Positions 1-7,506 of a stretch of 64,000 nucleotides of DNA are shown in pieces. A model generated the notes under the pieces. It did not search any database, was not told the origin of the DNA, and saw nothing but the letters and a program-made list of their open reading frames with translations. Source of the stretch: Streptosporangium sp. NBC_01495 (GTDB lineage Bacteria; Actinomycetota; Actinomycetes; Streptosporangiales; Streptosporangiaceae); the NCBI RefSeq assembly GCF_036250735.1, contig NZ_CP109430.1, positions 8,370,001 to 8,434,000 of the forward strand. Reading direction: 5' to 3'. Numbering within the stretch: position 1 is the first letter of the stretch; each line of letters opens with the position of its first letter. Both the position numbers and the translations under genes were made by a program.

Positions 1-762
1 CTAGCGGCGGCGAGCCCTGATGACACCGGGGTCAACGCCGTGCTGGCCGAGATCTACACCCTGACGACTCGGATGCTCATCAAGCTCGACGACCAGCAAC
101 TCGGGTGGATGGCCGCCGATCGGGCCCGGGTTATCGCCGGAGCCGCCGGCGACCCGCTGATGGCCGCCGAGGCTGCCAGAAACCTGGCCGTCCTCGCCCG
201 CAAGGCCGGATGGCACGCGCAAGCCATGACCATCGCGCTTTCGGCGGCCGACCATCTCGACCTCCGTGACGGGGATCCACGGCGTACGGCCGAACGCGGG
301 CTGCTGATCCAGTCGGCGGCCTACACCGCGGCGCGATGTGGAGACCGGGCCGGGATGCGTGAGCTCACCAATGAGGCGGCGGCGATCGCGACCCGGCTTG
401 GCGCGCCTCTGCTCCGCGACCACGGCGGTGGATTCGGACCGGCCACCGTCCAGCTACATCGGATCTCCGCCGAATACTCCATCGGCGAAGCCGGCGCGGC
501 CATCGCCACCGCGAGAAAGCTCCCCCCGGCGAGTTTGCCCACCGTGGAGCGCCGCGTCCGCTACTACACCGACATCGCTCGGGCGTACGGACAGATGGGC
601 CGCCGCGACGACTGTCTGAACGCATTACTGGCGGCCGAACGCCACGCCCCGGAGGAGATCCATGCGCGGCCTGCCGTACGCGACCTGATCTCGGGGCTCC
701 TGGTGTCGGGACGGACCACCCCGGAGCTGAAAGGCCTGGCGGCGCGATGCCGCATCACCTGA
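1..762 (+). CDS. C-terminal part of an XRE-type regulator (TPR-like region), 5' truncated
   Basis: The reading frame is open from base 1, so the gene begins outside the window; the first internal GTG (40) is probably not the true start. The 253 visible residues are helical and Ala/Leu/Arg rich, with repeats resembling tetratricopeptide units (AAEAARNLAVLARKAGWHAQA, RRDDCLNALLAAERHAP). This is the usual C-terminal half of the large actinomycete family of Xre helix-turn-helix regulators, whose DNA-binding domain lies at the N-terminus and is not visible here. It converges on the next gene with only 14 bp between stops. The family call is inferred from composition and motif style. Confidence 0.6.
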   Translation, partial: LAAASPDDTGVNAVLAEIYTLTTRMLIKLDDQQLGWMAADRARVIAGAAGDPLMAAEAARNLAVLARKAGWHAQAMTIALSAADHLDLRDGDPRRTAERGLLIQSAAYTAARCGDRAGMRELTNEAAAIATRLGAPLLRDHGGGFGPATVQLHRISAEYSIGEAGAAIATARKLPPASLPTVERRVRYYTDIARAYGQMGRRDDCLNALLAAERHAPEEIHARPAVRDLISGLLVSGRTTPELKGLAARCRIT

Positions 763-776
763 TCTTCATATGGCCG

Positions 777-2645
777 TCACGCGGGGACGACGCCGCCGAG
801 GGCGGCGAGGGTGACGCACAGGTCCGCGTCGGGGGACAGGATCTCGATCTGGATCGAGGGCGTGGCGGCGCTCACCGGCAGGAAGATCCTCCCCGCTCCC
901 CTGGCGAAGTCGACCTCGATCTCCTCCTGGCCGAGCCGCACGTAGGCCGCGGTCTCCTCCGCGCGAACGTAGGAGAGGGCGAGCGTCGCCGTCTCGCCCT
1001 CGTGCCGCAGCGGGATGGTGACGACGCCGCCGGCGCGGGGGAAGCACTCGCCTGACGCGGGCACGGCGTACCCGCCGTGGACCTCGGCGGGGACCAGCCT
1101 GCCCTGATCGTCGAGGACCTGCGGGTTCGTGGTCGGCCTCGGATGACGCATGAGGGCGGCCAGGCCGGGGGGCGCCAGCGGGCTCAGCAGGTGCGAGCTG
1201 AGGTTCTCCTCCCCGAAGGAGAGCCAGAGCAGGTCGTCGGGGAGAGGGTGCGGGTAGAGGTCGGTCGTCTCGGGGGCCGAGGCGAGGGTCGCCCGTACGG
1301 ACTCCAGATACCGCTCGGTCCTGGCACGGTGGTCCTCCTGCCCCGCGACATAGCCCTCGACCGACACGACGGAGAAGGCGAGGAAGGCACAGACCACCAC
1401 ACCCCCCGCCACCCGGACGGGCCGGCCCCGGGGGACACGGCGGCGGTAGGGCCGCTTCTCGCCGAGCAGCGGAAGCGTCGCGAGGGCGAGCGCGAGCGTC
1501 GCGACCAGGGCGCTGTCGGCCAGGTAGCGGGTGTCCTGCGCCGAGAAGAAGAACTGGCCACGCCCCAGGAAGACCGGGACCACCAGCACCGCGGGGGTGA
1601 GGAACAGAATCGTCCAGGCCCGCCACGCCCCCCGCCGCCAGAGCAGGGTGAGCACCACGACGGCGACGATGACGGCCCAGGCGAGCGCGATCACCGCGAC
1701 CGGCGGATCGGACAGCTCATCCGTCCAGCGGCCGGGACCGCCGATGACGGAGGTCGGCATGGTGACGCCGAAGAACCGCGCGACGAACGCCATCCCCTGG
1801 GCGGGCGTCGGCAGCCCGGCCGACTGCTGCAGTTCGTCGAGCTTGGTGAGCACGTAGACCGAGTAGACGGCGATCAGCCCGGCGTACACCCCCCAGGCCC
1901 GCGCGTGCCGGGTGAGGACCCGCGACCGGGGCCGCTCGGGGAAGTAGAGGACCGTGACGAGCAGCAGCAGGAGCGGGATCGCGACGGTGGCCTTCAGCTG
2001 GAACGACAGGAGCCCGAGGAGCGTCCATCCGGCCGCCGCGAGGACGTGCGAGAACCTGCCGTCACGCAGGTAGAGGACGTGGCTGCTCAACGCCATCGCG
2101 ACGGCGATCTGCAGCGAGAGCGCCTGCAGACCCGCCGCCCACCACCACGAGGCGGTGAAGGCCATGGGCGTGATCAGGTAGAACGACAGGGGAAGCAGGA
2201 TGGCCGCGCGCCCGCCGAAGAGCACCCTGAGCATGCGGAGCACGGCCAGCGACGCGCCGAGCTGCAGGATGAGCAGCGAGGCGGCGGCCAGGCCCCAGCC
2301 GTAGGGGTGGACGGCCGTGACGATTCCGACGATCGCCATCGGGACCGGCATCAGGTGGGCGCCGTAGATCTGGGTGAGGAACTCCCAGCCGAACCCCTGC
2401 CAGGCCGCCCTGCCGGTGAGCGTGAGGTCGTCGAGGAAGAAGTAGCCGCGGCCGAGGAGGACGCCGTGCCAGACCAGCTGGGCGGCGATGAGCGCCAGGG
2501 CGACGGCCGGAACCCACCGCTCGCCGAGACGTCGCGCCCCCTCACCCGGGACGGGCGCCAGGGCGGTGGGCACCCACCGCCTACGGGAACGCGGCCGGTC
2601 CGCCGCCTCCTCGCCGGGGGCCTCGTCGAGCTCGGGGGGCGCCAT
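777..2645 (-). CDS. Polytopic membrane protein, GT-C glycosyltransferase-like
   Basis: 622 residues. A Pro/Arg-rich cytoplasmic N-terminus (about 1-45) is followed by roughly ten hydrophobic segments to about residue 420, then a soluble extracytoplasmic C-terminal domain. After the first membrane segment lies FLDDLTLTG; an acidic pair in this first loop is typical of GT-C lipid-phosphosugar transferases, so a role in exporting or transferring envelope sugar is plausible. I do not recognise the exact family. Start ATG has a GGAGATGG site just upstream. It stands alone, convergent with the regulator fragment; the divergent side faces the flavin oxidoreductase stop. Confidence 0.6.
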   Translation of the reverse strand: MAPPELDEAPGEEAADRPRSRRRWVPTALAPVPGEGARRLGERWVPAVALALIAAQLVWHGVLLGRGYFFLDDLTLTGRAAWQGFGWEFLTQIYGAHLMPVPMAIVGIVTAVHPYGWGLAAASLLILQLGASLAVLRMLRVLFGGRAAILLPLSFYLITPMAFTASWWWAAGLQALSLQIAVAMALSSHVLYLRDGRFSHVLAAAGWTLLGLLSFQLKATVAIPLLLLLVTVLYFPERPRSRVLTRHARAWGVYAGLIAVYSVYVLTKLDELQQSAGLPTPAQGMAFVARFFGVTMPTSVIGGPGRWTDELSDPPVAVIALAWAVIVAVVVLTLLWRRGAWRAWTILFLTPAVLVVPVFLGRGQFFFSAQDTRYLADSALVATLALALATLPLLGEKRPYRRRVPRGRPVRVAGGVVVCAFLAFSVVSVEGYVAGQEDHRARTERYLESVRATLASAPETTDLYPHPLPDDLLWLSFGEENLSSHLLSPLAPPGLAALMRHPRPTTNPQVLDDQGRLVPAEVHGGYAVPASGECFPRAGGVVTIPLRHEGETATLALSYVRAEETAAYVRLGQEEIEVDFARGAGRIFLPVSAATPSIQIEILSPDADLCVTLAALGGVVPA

Positions 2646-2714
2646 CCATCTCCAACCTCGTCAACCACATCGTCGTCGATGAGTTTGTAGCGCACATCCG
2701 AACGCCGGTGCCAC

Positions 2715-3830
2715 TCAGTCGCCCGTTATGCGATCCAACCGTTCCTTGGCCGCCACATACTCCTCCACCAGGCTGAACACGACATCACGGGTGGATCTGA
2801 CCTGGTTCATCGCGCCGATGATCTGCCCGGCGGGGAAGGTCGCGAGCTCGGTCGCGTCGGAGCGGCCGATCCGGCGGAGCGCCTCGGAGATCAGCATGAA
2901 CTGCAGCGGCATCGGGAGCGTGCCGGGCGACTCCTGAGATTCCCAGGCGTCGGTCCACTCGTTCCTGAGCAGCCGGGCGGGCTTGCCGGTCCAGGACCGC
3001 GAGCGCACGGTGTCGCGCGAGGTGGCCTCCAGGATGCGGCGCTTGACCACCTCGGAGGTGTCGGCCTCCTCTACGGCGAGCCAGATCGACCCCGTCCACA
3101 CGCCCTCGGCACCGAGAGCGAGCCCGGCCGCCATCTGGCGCCCGTCTCCGATGCCGCCCGCGGCCAGTACGGGGACGTCGACGGCGTCCACGACCTGCGG
3201 GATGAGGACCATCGTGGAGATCTCCCCGGTGTGCCCGCCCGCCTCGGTGCCCTGGGCCACGACGATGTCCACCCCGACCTCGACCTGCTTGATCGCGTGC
3301 CGGGGGGTGGAGGCGAGCGCGGCGACCTTCACCCCTCTGGCGTGGGCCTGGTCGACCACGTCGGCGGGGGGCGGGCCCAGCGCGTTGGCGAGCAGCGCGA
3401 TCGGGTGCCTCAGCGCCACCTCGACCTGCGGGCGGGCGGTGGCGTCGGTCCAGCCGAGCAGCACCCTCCCCGCGTCCGCGTCGGCCGACAGCGGCGGTAC
3501 GCCGTGGGCGGCGAGCAGGCCGTCGACGAACTCCCGGTGCCCCTGGGGGATCATCCCCTGGAGCCGTCCCACGAGGTCCTCCGGGGAGTCGACGCCGAGG
3601 TCCGAGCCGGCGTACGAGGCGGGCATGACCACGTCGACGCCGTACGGCCTGCCGTCGACGTGCTCGTCGATCCACTTGAGCTCCATTTCGAGCTCTTCCG
3701 GAGTGAAGTAGAGGGCGCCGAGCACACCCATCCCCCCGGCGCGGCTCACCTCGGCGACGACGTCACGGCAGTGGCTGAACGCGAAGATCGGCAACTCTAT
3801 CCCGAGCATGTCGGTGACACGTGTCCGCAT
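2715..3830 (-). CDS. NAD(P)H-dependent flavin oxidoreductase, nitronate monooxygenase family
   Basis: 371 residues, FMN-binding TIM-barrel of the 2-nitropropane dioxygenase/nitronate monooxygenase family. Visible family marks are the N-terminal TDMLGIELPIFAFSHCRDVV, the phosphate-binding VVAQGTEAGGHTGE and VLAAGGIGDGRQMAAGLALGAEGVW. It resembles the mycobacterial Rv1533 type, whose substrate is not settled; related enzymes such as IpdC act in steroid ring degradation. The open frame runs about 120 codons further upstream, but that extension translates the 12-bp repeat array, so ATG 3830 (MRTRVTDML) is preferred. Two KstR-like sites lie 31 and 109 bp upstream, suggesting control by a TetR-type lipid regulator. 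Confidence 0.85.
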   Translation of the reverse strand: MRTRVTDMLGIELPIFAFSHCRDVVAEVSRAGGMGVLGALYFTPEELEMELKWIDEHVDGRPYGVDVVMPASYAGSDLGVDSPEDLVGRLQGMIPQGHREFVDGLLAAHGVPPLSADADAGRVLLGWTDATARPQVEVALRHPIALLANALGPPPADVVDQAHARGVKVAALASTPRHAIKQVEVGVDIVVAQGTEAGGHTGEISTMVLIPQVVDAVDVPVLAAGGIGDGRQMAAGLALGAEGVWTGSIWLAVEEADTSEVVKRRILEATSRDTVRSRSWTGKPARLLRNEWTDAWESQESPGTLPMPLQFMLISEALRRIGRSDATELATFPAGQIIGAMNQVRSTRDVVFSLVEEYVAAKERLDRITGD

Positions 3831-3860
3831 GCGTTGACTGTACGACCGCCGGAAACTAAC

Positions 3861-3874
3861 TGCAACGCGTTCTA
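3861..3874. promoter_or_regulatory. KstR-like operator upstream of the flavin oxidoreductase
   Basis: TGCAACGCGTTCTA matches all eight fixed positions of the published KstR consensus TnnAACnnGTTnnA. It lies 31 bp before the start of the leftward oxidoreductase gene. The match is direct; the identity of the binding protein is inferred, since other TetR regulators also use AACGCGTT cores. Confidence 0.55.
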
Positions 3875-3938
3875 GTCTAGAACCTTTCCTCCGGTCGGAA
3901 CTCAAAGCTACTCGCGAGTAATCAACCGGCAAAATTGG

Positions 3939-3952
3939 TGAAACGCGTTCCA
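3939..3952. promoter_or_regulatory. Second KstR-like operator
   Basis: TGAAACGCGTTCCA also matches TnnAACnnGTTnnA at all fixed positions. It sits 78 bp from the first site, at the edge of the 12-bp repeat array. It may be a paired site or may be derived from the array, whose units share GCGTTCC. Confidence 0.4.
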
Positions 3953-4120
3953 GTGGCGTTCCAACGAGCGTTTCGGTGACATTCCGATGAGCGTTTCCGC
4001 GAGCGTCCCGGTGGCGTTCCGATGAGCGCTTCGGCGGGTGTTTCCGCGAGCGTTTCGGTGATGTTCCGGTAAGTGTTTCCGCGAGCGTTCCGGTGAACGT
4101 TTCGGTGATGTTCCGGTGAG
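3945..4120. repeat. Intergenic array of about 15 copies of a 12-bp repeat
   Basis: The unit is about GCGTTYCGGTGA, 11 or 12 bp long, repeated roughly 15 times without gaps between the flavin oxidoreductase and the DUF3068 gene. Copies differ by one to three bases (for example GCGTTTCGGTGA, GCGTTCCGATGA, GTGTTTCCGCGA). It fills most of a 378-bp stretch (3831-4208) in which I see no gene. Read on the minus strand it gives a Thr/Arg/His-rich open frame fused to the oxidoreductase frame, which I take to be non-coding. Confidence 0.85.
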
Positions 4121-4208
4121 AAACGCGCGGCGAGGGGGCGAGAAGAAGCGGGGAGGCCGCGGGCGCTCTCGCCCGCGGCCTCCCCGCCACGATGTCCCGT
4201 CGAGGGCG

Positions 4209-5123
4209 TCAGCTGTACGCGCGGCGCCTCATGAGCACGAAGCCGGTGATGACCAGGGCGAGCCCGAGCAGCAGGAGCACCAGCGGGATCGTGGTCCTGA
4301 GCATCGTGATGGTGCTCCTGCCGTCGATCGCGTTCTTGACCAGCTCGTCCTCGGTCTCCTGGGTCATCTTCGCGGTGGCGACGAAGGCCAGCGAGCGCTC
4401 GACCCCGTCCTCGGTCTTGAGCACCTCGTGGCGCTGCTGCTCCTGCCGCACCGGCGAGCCGGTGGCCGGCTCGATCCAGAAGGTGTTGACGGCGTCGTAG
4501 ACGCGGTCCACCTGCACGTCGCCGGGATCCTTCATGCCGAGGACGGAGGCCGGGGCGGTGATGGTGTCGGTCTTGGTCGGCGGGATGGTCTGCTCGAACC
4601 GGTAGACCGACAGCCCCCCGACCTGCTCCTCGCCGGCGAACCTGGCGTCGAACGCCTTGCCGGTGGTCGAGTTGAACACGCTGTACGTCTTCTTCTCGAC
4701 ATCGAAGGGCCACTTGTAGATCTGCCCCTGCAGCCGCACGGGGTCCTTGTCGACGTTGACGTCACAGCAGTTGACGCCCTCGCCGGTGTACTTGTTGAAC
4801 GCGCTGCGGCGCTCGGTGAACGAGACGAGGGGGGTCTGGTTGGTGACGTCGTTGACCACCATGGCCTCCTCCCAGACGACCCGGTCGCCCTCGGCCGCGG
4901 CGACGTCGCCCCTGGTGGTGACGGTGATGTCGAGGTCGCCCGTCATCACCTTCAGGTCCCCGGGACTGAAGTACTGGGCGTCGACGGCCTCCAGCTTGCT
5001 GATGCCGTACTGGTCGGCGGGGGCGGCGATGAGGCCGGCCGCGACCTGGAACCGCACGAGCGGCGCGAGGACAATGAGGAACGCCCCGATTCCGATCAGT
5101 GTCAAACCGATGACGCGACGCAT
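4209..5123 (-). CDS. DUF3068 (PorA-family) membrane protein, copy 1
   Basis: 304 residues. An N-terminal membrane segment (about 5-30, VIGLTLIGIGAFLIVLAPLV) is followed by a long extracytoplasmic domain and a C-terminal membrane segment (about 275-297) ending RRRAYS. Shared landmarks with the second copy at 6409 are YxDx3LK, a double cysteine in VNCCDVN, and NTFWIEPATGSPV, which place both in DUF3068. Function is unknown; the genes sit in envelope-glycan loci. It is transcribed divergently from the acyltransferase at 5235, with 111 bp between starts. Confidence 0.85.
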   Translation of the reverse strand: MRRVIGLTLIGIGAFLIVLAPLVRFQVAAGLIAAPADQYGISKLEAVDAQYFSPGDLKVMTGDLDITVTTRGDVAAAEGDRVVWEEAMVVNDVTNQTPLVSFTERRSAFNKYTGEGVNCCDVNVDKDPVRLQGQIYKWPFDVEKKTYSVFNSTTGKAFDARFAGEEQVGGLSVYRFEQTIPPTKTDTITAPASVLGMKDPGDVQVDRVYDAVNTFWIEPATGSPVRQEQQRHEVLKTEDGVERSLAFVATAKMTQETEDELVKNAIDGRSTITMLRTTIPLVLLLLGLALVITGFVLMRRRAYS

Positions 5124-5234
5124 CGCTCCTCCAGGGGCTGTCCGCTGTGCAGGGGTCCCGATCGCGCTATAACAAGTTCCATTTCGCGATATGTTAGTGG
5201 TGGCGATGACCTACGTCACGAGGGATGCCAAAAA

Positions 5235-6599
5235 GTGACCGAAGCAGGTTCTCCACCGGTCTACCGGCCGGTAACCCCCTCGGACGTGCGAGACCTTCCG
5301 GCGGTCGACGGTCGTCTGGACGCGCTGGACGGGGTCCGGGCGGTCGCCTCCTTCTGCGTGCTCTTCTATCATGTCGCGGCCCAGACGGGCGTGTCCCTGC
5401 GGGAGGGGTTCGTCAGCGGCCTGATCGCCCGCGGCGACATCGGGGTGCCGATCTTCTTCCTCCTGTCGGGGCTGCTGCTCTACCGCCCCTGGGCCCGGCA
5501 GGTCATCGAGGGCACGCCGGCTCCCGGCACGACGGGTTATCTGTGGAGGCGCGCCCTGCGCATCCTGCCCGCGTACTGGCTCGTCGTGGTCGTGGCCATG
5601 GTGCTGTGGGCACCGGGCGCGGCGGGCGACCCGCTGAAATGGCTCCCGCTGCTGCTGCTCGGGCAGAACTACGTCACCACCCCCTGGTGGGAGGGGGCGA
5701 GCCCGGTGGGGCTCGGGCAGATGTGGAGCCTGTCGGTGGAGATATCCTTCTACATCGCCCTGCCGGTGATCGCCGTACTGCTGCGAGCCGTCGCGGGACG
5801 GGGCGCGTCGCCGTCCGCGCGCGCCGTGCGGCTCCTGTTCTGCGTCGGAGCGCTGGCCTCGACCTCGTTCGTCTGGACGATCCTCACGCACGTGCCGCAC
5901 CACCGGCCCGAGCTGGGACTGTGGCTGCCCCGGCTGCTCGTCTACTTCTGCGCGGGCATGGCCCTCGCGGTCGTCTCACTCTGGGCCCGTGCCGAGCCCG
6001 ACCCCGAGGCGCCGGTGCGGCGCCTGACGCGCGGGATCCGCGAGTCGTGGTTCACCTGCTGGGTCATCGCCGCCTTCGTCCTCGCCATCGCCGCCACCCC
6101 GATCGCCGGGGGCCGCCTCTTCGAGCTGCAGGACCTGTGGACGGACGTCTTCGAGATCGTCCTCTACACCGCCTTCGTCCTCGCCTTCCTGTCCCCGGTC
6201 GCCCTGCTCACCGCCGGCCCCTCACCGCTGCGCTCGCTGCTCGGCAACCGCGTGATGCGCTATCTCGGCCGGATCTCCTACGGCGTCTTCCTGTGGCAGT
6301 TCGTGGTGATCGTGGCCTGGTACGAGCTGACCGGGCAGGCCGCCTTCACCGGCGACCTGGTGACCACGCTGGTGGTGTGCACCGTGCTGACCGTCGCGAT
6401 CGCCGACCTCACGCATCGGCTGGTCGAGGGTCCCGCCCAGCGGCTGTACCGGCTGCTTCCCCAGGGCCGGGACCGGGAGCAGGAGCAGGAGCGGGAGCGG
6501 GACCAGGGCCGGAACCGGGAGCAGGAGCGGGACCAGGACCGGAAGCAGGATCAGGATCAGGACCGAGAGCAGAAGCAGGATCGGGCCCGTCAGGCCTGA
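5235..6599 (+). CDS. Acyltransferase-3 family membrane protein (OafA/YrhL type)
   Basis: 454 residues. The family signature is clear: RLDALDGVRAVASFCVLFYHV in the first segment supplies the Arg/His motif, followed by FFLLSGLLLYRPW, RRALRILPAYWL and LWSLSVEISFYIALPV-like segments, about ten membrane helices in all. Such proteins acetylate or acylate envelope polysaccharides from the membrane. GTG 5235 is chosen because GAGGGA lies about 10 bp upstream; the frame is open further 5' without a better start. After the last helix the protein ends in a charged simple-sequence tail of Gln/Glu/Arg/Asp repeats (about 412-454). That tail overlaps the end of the converging DUF3068 gene. Confidence 0.88.
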   Translation: MTEAGSPPVYRPVTPSDVRDLPAVDGRLDALDGVRAVASFCVLFYHVAAQTGVSLREGFVSGLIARGDIGVPIFFLLSGLLLYRPWARQVIEGTPAPGTTGYLWRRALRILPAYWLVVVVAMVLWAPGAAGDPLKWLPLLLLGQNYVTTPWWEGASPVGLGQMWSLSVEISFYIALPVIAVLLRAVAGRGASPSARAVRLLFCVGALASTSFVWTILTHVPHHRPELGLWLPRLLVYFCAGMALAVVSLWARAEPDPEAPVRRLTRGIRESWFTCWVIAAFVLAIAATPIAGGRLFELQDLWTDVFEIVLYTAFVLAFLSPVALLTAGPSPLRSLLGNRVMRYLGRISYGVFLWQFVVIVAWYELTGQAAFTGDLVTTLVVCTVLTVAIADLTHRLVEGPAQRLYRLLPQGRDREQEQERERDQGRNREQERDQDRKQDQDQDREQKQDRARQA

Positions 6600-7506
6600 G
6601 CTGCCGGCGCAGGCCCAGCAGCAGGGCGGCCAGACCCGGCAGGGCCAGACTGAGCGGCACCACCACCCCGACGACGAGCGACCACGAGCGGAAGTGCCCG
6701 GCCTCTCCGGCGTTCCACCGCTCGTCGCCCGAGGACGTACGCAGGTCGGCGGAGAAGAGCACCAGCCTGCCCCGGCCGTCGGCCGTGCGCAGGGTCTTGG
6801 TGAGGTTCTCCCTGACCCCGATCACCATGCCGCTCGCGGGTTCCACCCAGAAGGTACGGGTGCCGTCCAGGTAGGCGGTGGCCGGCACCTCCCCCGGCCG
6901 GTCCAGGCCGAGCACGGTGCCCGGCAGGTTCATCGCGGGCTGCTGGAGCCGCTCGTTGACCAGGCGTTGCGCGTAGCGGTGGACCCGCACGCCGTGCAGG
7001 GTCTCGATGGCCTCGAACCTGGCGGTCACCGCGCGCCGGGCCAGCGGGTCGTAGACCGGGTAGGAGATCGGCCGCGCGCCCAGCGGCCAGCGGAAGACCA
7101 GCCCTCGGGGCCGGGGCCGGGGATCGGTGTCGTTGTAGCCGTCGCAGCAGTCGACCGCCTGCCCGGTTCGGCGGTCGAAGGCGGCCCGCCGCTCGTGGTA
7201 GTCGACCCGGCTGCCCGTGCGCGTCTGGACCGACACGAACTCGGTCCAGACGGCGACGTCCGGCGTCGACCTGACCAGATCGCCGTACCGGGCGACGGCC
7301 ACGTCGATCGGCACCCCCCGCCTCGTACGCAGTGCCGCGGTGTCGAAGTAGGTGCCGGACTCGGAGCTCATCCTGGTGACCCGGTCCTGCTCGGCGGGCA
7401 GGAGCATGGCGCCGGGATAGACGTGGAGACGGACCAGCGCCGCGAGCGTGACGAGAAACGCTCCCACCGCGATCGCGACGACACCGTGCAGCCGACGGTC
7501 GATCAT
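6409..7506 (-). CDS. DUF3068 (PorA-family) membrane protein, copy 2, with Pro/Gly/Asp repeat tail
   Basis: 365 residues. It has the same plan as copy 1: an N-terminal segment (about 7-30), YFDTAALRT, the double-cysteine AVDCCDGYND, RTFWVEPASGMV and a C-terminal segment (about 262-286). A cytoplasmic tail of PDPASGPGPAPAP-type repeats (about 300-355) is absent from copy 1. Start ATG 7506 overlaps the aftD-like stop by 4 bp (ATGA), so it is probably translationally coupled and the last gene of a GT4-AftD-DUF3068 operon. The last 191 bp overlap the end of the acyltransferase on the other strand, and both proteins read through the same repeat DNA. Confidence 0.82.
   Translation of the reverse strand: MIDRRLHGVVAIAVGAFLVTLAALVRLHVYPGAMLLPAEQDRVTRMSSESGTYFDTAALRTRRGVPIDVAVARYGDLVRSTPDVAVWTEFVSVQTRTGSRVDYHERRAAFDRRTGQAVDCCDGYNDTDPRPRPRGLVFRWPLGARPISYPVYDPLARRAVTARFEAIETLHGVRVHRYAQRLVNERLQQPAMNLPGTVLGLDRPGEVPATAYLDGTRTFWVEPASGMVIGVRENLTKTLRTADGRGRLVLFSADLRTSSGDERWNAGEAGHFRSWSLVVGVVVPLSLALPGLAALLLGLRRQLRPDGPDPASALGPDPDPASGPGPAPAPGSGPGPAPAPAPAPGPGPGEAAGTAAGRDPRPADA

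Noticed and set aside
1077-2690. Large plus-strand open frame opposite the GT-C-like gene
   Set aside because: Gly/Arg/Glu-rich shadow of the minus-strand codons; no family marks.
3945-4120. CRISPR array
   Set aside because: Units are 11-12 bp with no unique spacers and no cas genes nearby.
3831-4190. N-terminal extension of the flavin oxidoreductase through the 12-bp array
   Set aside because: It translates repeats into Thr/Arg/His runs; the family's N-terminus begins at ATG 3830.
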